A stretch of DNA of 9,508 bases from Myxococcota bacterium (GTDB lineage Bacteria > Myxococcota > UBA4151). A program made the translations under genes and the position numbers. The notes beneath the pieces are model-generated. The model made no database searches, had not been told where the DNA came from, and saw only the letters and a list, made by a program, of their open reading frames with translations. The stretch lies in assembly GCA_028823075.1 (NCBI GenBank), contig JAPKCE010000055.1, forward strand, positions 1 through 9,508. The letters run 5' to 3'. Position 1 is the first letter of the stretch, and the number at the start of each line of letters is the position of its first letter. This document shows, in pieces, positions 5,938-9,508 of the stretch.

Positions 5938-7118
5938 TCGTTTCGCCAGCGAAGGCGCAGGAGTAAATCGGCCAGGCCTCGGCTGTTGCTATCGAGCAGG
6001 GCATATGTAGCGCCTAGTCCAAGGGGAGCCAGGCTGAGGAGAAACAGTGGTGGCCGCGCAAAGAGGCGCCAACTCTCGGTCTTTGCCCAGCTAAGACGCG
6101 CTACTTTCATGCCTGGAGAGCAACGCCACAGCGCGATACCGCCCCAACACCAGAGCAGGAAGATCATCGCAGGAACGAGCACCCCAAGGGGCAATGAACT
6201 CGAGCCACCGAGTAGCCAAGCGGCGATGACCTCTTCGGGGGGGAGTCGGTTTCCATTGAGTTCGGCGCTTAGCCAAAGGCTTGCTGTGAGCAGCGCAGGA
6301 GCCACGTCAATGCAGGTCGCAAGCAGGCGCCGTTTGTTGAACAAGCTGCAAGCGTTCTCATCGACAGGGGGTCGTTTTGAAACCCGACCTTTTGCCAAGC
6401 GCCGTGCTGCACTTTGCAACTGGGCGAGGCTTTTTTGCACCTGTTCTCTGAGTTGTTCGCGAGCGACTAACGGACGCTTTTTTTCGGGCCTTTTTACTGG
6501 CGCAGGTGATGGTGCCCGCTCCGGCGTTGGAGCGAGATCCGGCGCCGTTATCGGCTCGGCTACTGTTGCGGCTACTGTTGCGGCTACTGGTGCGGCTACT
6601 GTTGCGGCTACTGTTGCGGCTACTGGTGCGGCTACTGGTGCGGCTACTGGTGCGGCTACTGGTGCGGCTGATGGTGTGGGTTCGGCAATAGCTTCAGCTC
6701 GCCGGGCCACCGGGCGCTCGGCCGTCGGCTTTATCAACTTCTCAGTTGGCAGTCTAAAACTCTCGTCTCGCGGTGGGATCGATTCGCTAACGGGGGGCTG
6801 TGGCCGACTTTTTCGCAGCTCTTCTCGTAGCCCTTGCAAGCGCGCTTGGCGCCCCTTTTCCATTGCCGTTTTAAGGGTGGTATCGTTCGCCGTAACACCG
6901 CTGGGTAGCCGTGGTACCACGTCGACTCGGTTGGGGTTCATGGCGACGCCGCGCCGTTGACGAGCAAGCGTACGAGCCCTCGTCTCGGCGAGAATCTGAC
7001 GCAGCCGAGGTTTGATTGCGCTGGTCTCTTCTTCGCCTTGCAAACTGGCACTACAGGCTCGGCATTCGACGGCCTTTGAGTCGTTGGGAAAACCACAGCG
7101 CACGCAGACTAAATTCAT
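5934..7118 (-). CDS. Zinc-ribbon / low-complexity linker / RDD-family membrane protein
   Basis: This 394-residue protein starts with a zinc ribbon (C5, C8, C19, C22; MNLVCVRCGFPN...VECRAC). A basic, Pro/Ala-rich region (about 30-255) follows, containing an Ala-Pro/Thr-Val-Ala repeat tract at about 148-187. The C-terminus (about 258-394) resembles a degenerate RDD domain: KRRLLATCIDVAPALL, TM segments around 300-325 and 357-375, SPGMKVARL in place of the usual TPGKRLLGL, and a final SRGLADLLLRLR. RDD proteins are polytopic inner-membrane proteins, some proposed as transporters, mostly of unknown function. The order suggests a cytoplasmic ribbon tethered to the membrane by a flexible arm. It is coupled at both ends by ATGA overlaps, with rsmE upstream (7118-7115) and the MshEN-like gene downstream. 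The start is fixed by the overlap and by the cysteines at residues 5 and 8. Confidence 0.75.
   Translation of the reverse strand: MNLVCVRCGFPNDSKAVECRACSASLQGEEETSAIKPRLRQILAETRARTLARQRRGVAMNPNRVDVVPRLPSGVTANDTTLKTAMEKGRQARLQGLREELRKSRPQPPVSESIPPRDESFRLPTEKLIKPTAERPVARRAEAIAEPTPSAAPVAAPVAAPVAAPVAATVAATVAAPVAATVAATVAEPITAPDLAPTPERAPSPAPVKRPEKKRPLVAREQLREQVQKSLAQLQSAARRLAKGRVSKRPPVDENACSLFNKRRLLATCIDVAPALLTASLWLSAELNGNRLPPEEVIAAWLLGGSSSLPLGVLVPAMIFLLWCWGGIALWRCSPGMKVARLSWAKTESWRLFARPPLFLLSLAPLGLGATYALLDSNSRGLADLLLRLRWRNE
6559..6678 (+). repeat. 12-bp minisatellite inside the zinc-ribbon/RDD gene
   Basis: Nine near-identical 12-bp units (GCTACTGTTGCG or GCTACTGGTGCG) run head to tail from 6559 to 6666. 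A degenerate tenth (GCTGATGGTGTG) completes the tract to 6678. Units differ almost only by one T/G change, which switches the encoded tetrapeptide between ATVA and APVA on the minus strand. The unit length is a multiple of three, so copy-number change would lengthen or shorten the linker without a frameshift. Confidence 0.95.
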
Positions 7119-7831
7119 GTTTTTCCCGTACCCAGAACAAGCATTATGCTGGGTAATAAACTGGCTGCGTGACGCGCTCTGAGCACGCGTTGCCCTAAAC
7201 TGACCGGGACTGCGTTTTTTGTCTTAAGTAGGGCTATTTCTAGACTCGAAAACCCACCCTCGGGGCCGACGACGACGCCCAGTCCGGAGCATTCAACCGC
7301 TGGAGGTTGCGCCCCGTCCGCGGCGCCGTAAACCAGTCGTTCGAGGTCGAAAATGGCATCTTTTAACGAAGGGAATTGGCGGATTTGACTGCACCAATAC
7401 CCCCCGCTTTGGCGGCAGCTGTCTTCGGCGATGCGCTGCCACCGCACAGCCTGAGCCTCGGCCTGCTTGCGCCCGTGGGCGTCCCTTTCTGCATGGAATA
7501 GCCGAATATCCTCAAGCCCTAAGGCAGCCAAGGCGGCTATAGCCTCTTCTTCGCCGCCGCCTTTGAGTCGGGCGATCACCGCCACGGGTCCTTTTGAGCC
7601 GCAGGCTGCTTCTTGGCGCAGGGGCTCTAACCAGGTGCCGACAAGTTGTCGTTTATCAAGTTTTTCGATGCGCGCTTGCCGTGCCCCGCCGTCGCCGTCG
7701 AACAGCTCAAGTTTTTCTGCGGATTTTAAGCGCAAGGCTTTGTTGAGGTAGGTGAGCACAGCCGGCTCATCGATCACCAAGTCATCTAATTCCAAGTATT
7801 TTCGAGCTACAAGACAGCGGCGTTGGGTCAT
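7115..7831 (-). CDS. rsmE: 16S rRNA (uracil1498-N3)-methyltransferase RsmE
   Basis: RsmE is a SPOUT-family, SAM-dependent enzyme that methylates U1498 of 16S rRNA on the assembled 30S subunit. The 238-residue product shows an N-terminal PUA-like half (MTQRRCLVARKYL ... LNKALRLKSAEKLELFDGDGG), then the trefoil-knot signature GVVVGPEGGFSSLEI (GPEGGF at 189-194) and VSLGQRVLRARHAASLL near the C-terminus. The last motif is unusual: most family members have LR-T/x-E-T-A, whereas here residues 217-222 are LRARHA, lacking the conserved Glu and Thr. The ATG at 7831 is preferred over the in-frame ATG at 7888 because it forms an ATGA overlap with the prmA stop and gives the expected N-terminus; the longer form would read through 19 residues antiparallel to no known domain. 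Its own stop overlaps the RDD gene start in the same way. It is probably expressed only through translational coupling to prmA. Confidence 0.92.
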   Translation of the reverse strand: MTQRRCLVARKYLELDDLVIDEPAVLTYLNKALRLKSAEKLELFDGDGGARQARIEKLDKRQLVGTWLEPLRQEAACGSKGPVAVIARLKGGGEEEAIAALAALGLEDIRLFHAERDAHGRKQAEAQAVRWQRIAEDSCRQSGGYWCSQIRQFPSLKDAIFDLERLVYGAADGAQPPAVECSGLGVVVGPEGGFSSLEIALLKTKNAVPVSLGQRVLRARHAASLLPSIMLVLGTGKT

Positions 7832-8688
7832 CGTCGTAACCAGAGCAAGGCCCATTCCCCTTCGCAAGATAGCGCAGCGCGACGCCACCCCAAAGCCAAA
7901 TACTCGGCCTCAACCTCGTCGATTTGGCTATACAACAAGCCGCTAAGTAATAGGCATCCTTCGTCCGTGACGCAGGCGCTTAACCGCGCCGCTAGCCGTA
8001 TCAACACCGGCGCCAGAATATTGGCGACGAGCGTGTCGAAGCGCCGAGGGTGAGAGGGTTCATCTTGGCATTCCAACACAACGCGCTCACGCATGCCCAT
8101 GTTGTCCAGGTTTTCCGCCGCTACGGTGACCGCCAAAGGATCGTTATCGACCATCCAGATGGGGCCAGCACCAAGCAGATCAGCGCCGATGGCCAAAATA
8201 CCCGTGCCGCAGCCAATATCGGCCAGCGAGCCGATCCCTCCCGAGGCAGCTATTTGGTCTAGTGCGCGCAGGCAAAGCGCGGTGGTTGCATGTTGGCCCG
8301 TGCCGAAGGCCGATCCCGGGTCCATACGGATGACATGCACCCCTTCAGGCGCTGGCCAGTCCTCCCAGCTCGGGACCACGGCCAAGCGCGGGCTCAATCG
8401 CAGCGCTTTAAAGTGAACCTTCCACGCCTCGGCCCAGTCGATCTCCTGGACGGGTAACACTTCAGGTCTTTCAACAAGCTCAGATCGTTCTTCGAGATCA
8501 GAAGCGAGGGCGTTCATGGCCTCTTCATCGCCGTACGTGAGCAGTTGGGCGCGGTCTTTAGGAATGCTCTTATCGGTGCTGTGATCCCGGGTTTCGACGC
8601 CTTCGGCACCGGCCAAAAAAAGCCAACCTTGTAAGCTGTCGAGTTGGGATATGGTGGTGTGCAAACGAAGCATGGTGCTGCGGGTCAT
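7828..8688 (-). CDS. prmA: Ribosomal protein L11 methyltransferase PrmA
   Basis: PrmA trimethylates lysines and the N-terminus of ribosomal protein L11 using SAM. The 286-residue length matches the family (E. coli about 293). Diagnostic motifs are DPGSAFGTGQHATT at 123-136, the SAM-binding ADIGCGTGILAI at about 156-167, the acidic VDNDP loop after the next strand, and the VANILAPVL catalytic-site segment. The first 90 residues form the weaker N-terminal L11-recognition domain, with WAEAWKVHFKALRLSPRLAVVPSW leading into the catalytic part. The ATG at 8688 has AAGG 4 nt and AGAGG 12 nt upstream; Met6 (8673) is an alternative start. It heads a four-gene minus-strand operon and is divergent from rplU. 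Pairing of prmA with rsmE is a known arrangement in many bacteria. Confidence 0.95.
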   Translation of the reverse strand: MTRSTMLRLHTTISQLDSLQGWLFLAGAEGVETRDHSTDKSIPKDRAQLLTYGDEEAMNALASDLEERSELVERPEVLPVQEIDWAEAWKVHFKALRLSPRLAVVPSWEDWPAPEGVHVIRMDPGSAFGTGQHATTALCLRALDQIAASGGIGSLADIGCGTGILAIGADLLGAGPIWMVDNDPLAVTVAAENLDNMGMRERVVLECQDEPSHPRRFDTLVANILAPVLIRLAARLSACVTDEGCLLLSGLLYSQIDEVEAEYLALGWRRAALSCEGEWALLWLRR

Positions 8689-8719
8689 GATGCCTTGAAA
8701 CCTCTGGTGTCGCCCCGTG

Positions 8720-8799
8720 AGCTAACGTAAGGCGCCAGCAATTGCCATGACCCTATAGCTAACTGGCCAGGCGGCCGGTCGAAGCTAAGCTCAGCTAAG
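8720..8799 (+). repeat. Four same-direction AGCTAA(C/G) heptamers in the prmA-rplU spacer
   Basis: AGCTAAC occurs at 8720-8726 and 8757-8763, and AGCTAAG at 8783-8789 and 8793-8799. The last two start 10 bp apart, about one helical turn, and extend to GCTAAGC-TCA-GCTAAGC. They lie upstream of the rplU promoter and within the prmA leader region, so they could be binding sites for a regulator of either transcription unit. Confidence 0.5.
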
Positions 8800-8821
8800 C
8801 GGGCTTTGGGCTGCAATCCGC

Positions 8822-8850
8822 TTGACAGCCTAAGGCACCATCCTTAAGAA
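8822..8850 (+). promoter_or_regulatory. rplU-rpmA promoter
   Basis: A perfect TTGACA (8822-8827) is followed 17 nt later by TAAGAA (8845-8850), a weak -10 matching at three positions. The predicted start of transcription is about 8857, giving a leader of about 37 nt. Confidence 0.55.
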
Positions 8851-8856
8851 CGCCCG

Positions 8857-8875
8857 CCCTGCTAGGTGTGCAGGG
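8857..8875 (+). ncRNA. Hairpin at the 5' end of the rplU leader
   Basis: CCCTGC (8857-8862), a 7-nt loop and GCAGGG (8870-8875) form a perfect six-pair, GC-rich stem. It lies just upstream of AAAAC and the strong Shine-Dalgarno. If transcription starts near 8857, the stem is the first thing in the mRNA. It could protect the 5' end or contribute to autoregulation, but no family match is claimed. Confidence 0.45.
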
Positions 8876-8893
8876 AAAACGAGGAGAGCCATT

Positions 8894-9238
8894 ATGTTTG
8901 CTGTGGTCCATACCGGCGGCAACCAAGAGCGTGTCGAAATTGGTGATTACCTGCGCATCCCTCATCGGGTTGGCAAAGTGGGTGATGAGCTAACTTTTGA
9001 TAAGTTGCTCTTACTGAAAGATGATTCTGGAATCCGCTCAGGCGCCGATAAGCTTGCGGGTACATCGGTGAAAGCGATTATCGTGCGTCAGGATAACAAA
9101 GACCTCGACGTCCGTGAGACGCCTCTGATGGGCAAGAAAATTTTGATCATTAAACGCAAGCGGCGCAAAAAATATCGCCGCAAAATCGGTTTCCGTGCGC
9201 TCTTCACTCAGGTGCGCATCACCGAGATCAACGCTTAA
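8894..9238 (+). CDS. rplU: 50S ribosomal protein L21
   Basis: L21 binds 23S rRNA domain I and is an early assembly component of the large subunit. The 114-residue product shows the family start MFAVVHTGGNQERVEIGD, VGDELTFDKLLLL, and the basic loop KRKRRKKYRRKIGFRALFTQVRITEI. The usual TGGKQYRV is TGGNQERV here, so two conserved RNA-side residues (Lys and Tyr) are Asn and Glu; the rest is normal, which argues against a pseudogene. GAGGAG (8881-8886) lies 7 nt before the ATG, an excellent ribosome site. The stop is followed after 15 nt by rpmA, the near-universal L21-L27 operon order. Confidence 0.97.
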   Translation: MFAVVHTGGNQERVEIGDYLRIPHRVGKVGDELTFDKLLLLKDDSGIRSGADKLAGTSVKAIIVRQDNKDLDVRETPLMGKKILIIKRKRRKKYRRKIGFRALFTQVRITEINA

Positions 9239-9253
9239 GAAAAGGGTCACATC

Positions 9254-9508
9254 ATGGCACATAAAAAAGGTCAGGGCTCATCCCGAAACGGTCGCGATTC
9301 CAACGCTCAGTACCTCGGCGTAAAAAAGTACGGTGGCGAGACTGTGCGCGCTGGAAACATCATCGTGCGTCAGCGCGGCACCAAGATCCGTCCCGGCAGC
9401 AACGTTGGCGTCGGTCGCGATTTCACTTTATTTGCTCTCACCGACGGTGTGGTTACCTATGCTGCTCATCGCAGCGGCCGCCGTCAGGTGAGCATCCAGA
9501 CTCAAGCC
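9254..9508 (+). CDS. rpmA: 50S ribosomal protein L27 (3' end cut by window edge)
   Basis: L27 lies at the peptidyl-transferase centre, where its N-terminal tail contacts tRNA ends. The 85 codons present begin MAHKKGQGSSRNGRDSNAQY and include GVKKYGGETVRAGNIIVRQRG, NVGVGRDFTLFAL and DGVV, all L27 hallmarks. The N-terminus lacks the extra cleaved leader seen in Firmicutes. AAGGG (9242-9246) is 7 nt from the ATG. Only the last few residues are expected to be missing. The gene usually following (obgE) would lie beyond the window. Confidence 0.97.
   Translation, partial: MAHKKGQGSSRNGRDSNAQYLGVKKYGGETVRAGNIIVRQRGTKIRPGSNVGVGRDFTLFALTDGVVTYAAHRSGRRQVSIQTQA

Noticed and set aside
6559..6678. Tandem repeat as a CRISPR array
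   Set aside because: Units are 12 bp, contiguous without spacers, and in frame within a protein gene.
5986..6960. Long plus-strand open frame (324 codons) antisense to the zinc-ribbon/RDD gene
   Set aside because: It is low-complexity (Arg/Ser/Ala-Thr-Gly repeats), created partly by the 12-bp minisatellite, and lies opposite a gene with clear zinc-ribbon and RDD features and ATGA junctions.
7832..7888. Extended RsmE N-terminus from the ATG at 7888
   Set aside because: The ATG at 7831 forms an ATGA overlap with prmA and gives the family-like N-terminus; the extra 19 residues lie in prmA coding sequence and match nothing.

Overview
This window looks like chromosomal core DNA of a moderately GC-rich Gram-negative bacterium. 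It most resembles Myxococcota or a related 'deltaproteobacterial' lineage. The hints are two proteins with N-terminal zinc ribbons and membrane-anchored remainders, a zinc-ribbon/GYF_2-like/TPR protein, and a GspE N-terminal (MshEN-like) domain without an ATPase. The lineage is inferred from protein architecture only. There is no sign of an insertion sequence, prophage, CRISPR array, tRNA or rRNA.

Left block (minus strand, about 1-978): a small secreted protein of unknown function (490-978) is followed by a protein with a C-terminal J domain (77-490). The two are coupled by a TGATG stop/start. A possible next gene begins at 90 and runs off the window. The secreted-protein gene has no Shine-Dalgarno sequence, and a promoter-like pair places the transcription start on its ATG, so it may be leaderless. 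A 225-bp divergent spacer (979-1203) with three clustered palindromes separates this block from the next.

Middle block (plus strand, 1204-4977): a HAD-IIB phosphatase, a 676-residue zinc-ribbon/GYF_2-like/TM/TPR protein starting with GTG, and an FMN-dependent nitronate monooxygenase/FabK-like enzyme. The third gene has no ATG, GTG or TTG that would give a full N-terminus. The best start is an ATA overlapping the preceding TAG stop. Its 3' end overlaps the next operon tail-to-tail by 24 bp.

Right-centre block (minus strand, 8688 down to 4954): prmA (ribosomal protein L11 methyltransferase), rsmE (16S rRNA m3U1498 methyltransferase), a zinc-ribbon/RDD membrane protein and an MshEN-GAF-like protein. 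All three junctions are 4-nt ATGA overlaps, so this is one tightly coupled operon linking two ribosome-modifying enzymes with two uncharacterised proteins. The RDD gene holds a 12-bp minisatellite encoding an Ala-Pro/Thr-Val-Ala linker.

Right end (plus strand, 8894-9508): rplU and the first 85 codons of rpmA, divergent from prmA. The 205-bp spacer has a good -35 element, a hairpin predicted to lie at the very 5' end of the rplU transcript, and four copies of an AGCTAA(C/G) heptamer. No strikingly new defence or mobile system is present. The most useful observations are the non-canonical start, the ATGA-chained operon with two unexplained members, and the structured intergenic regions.
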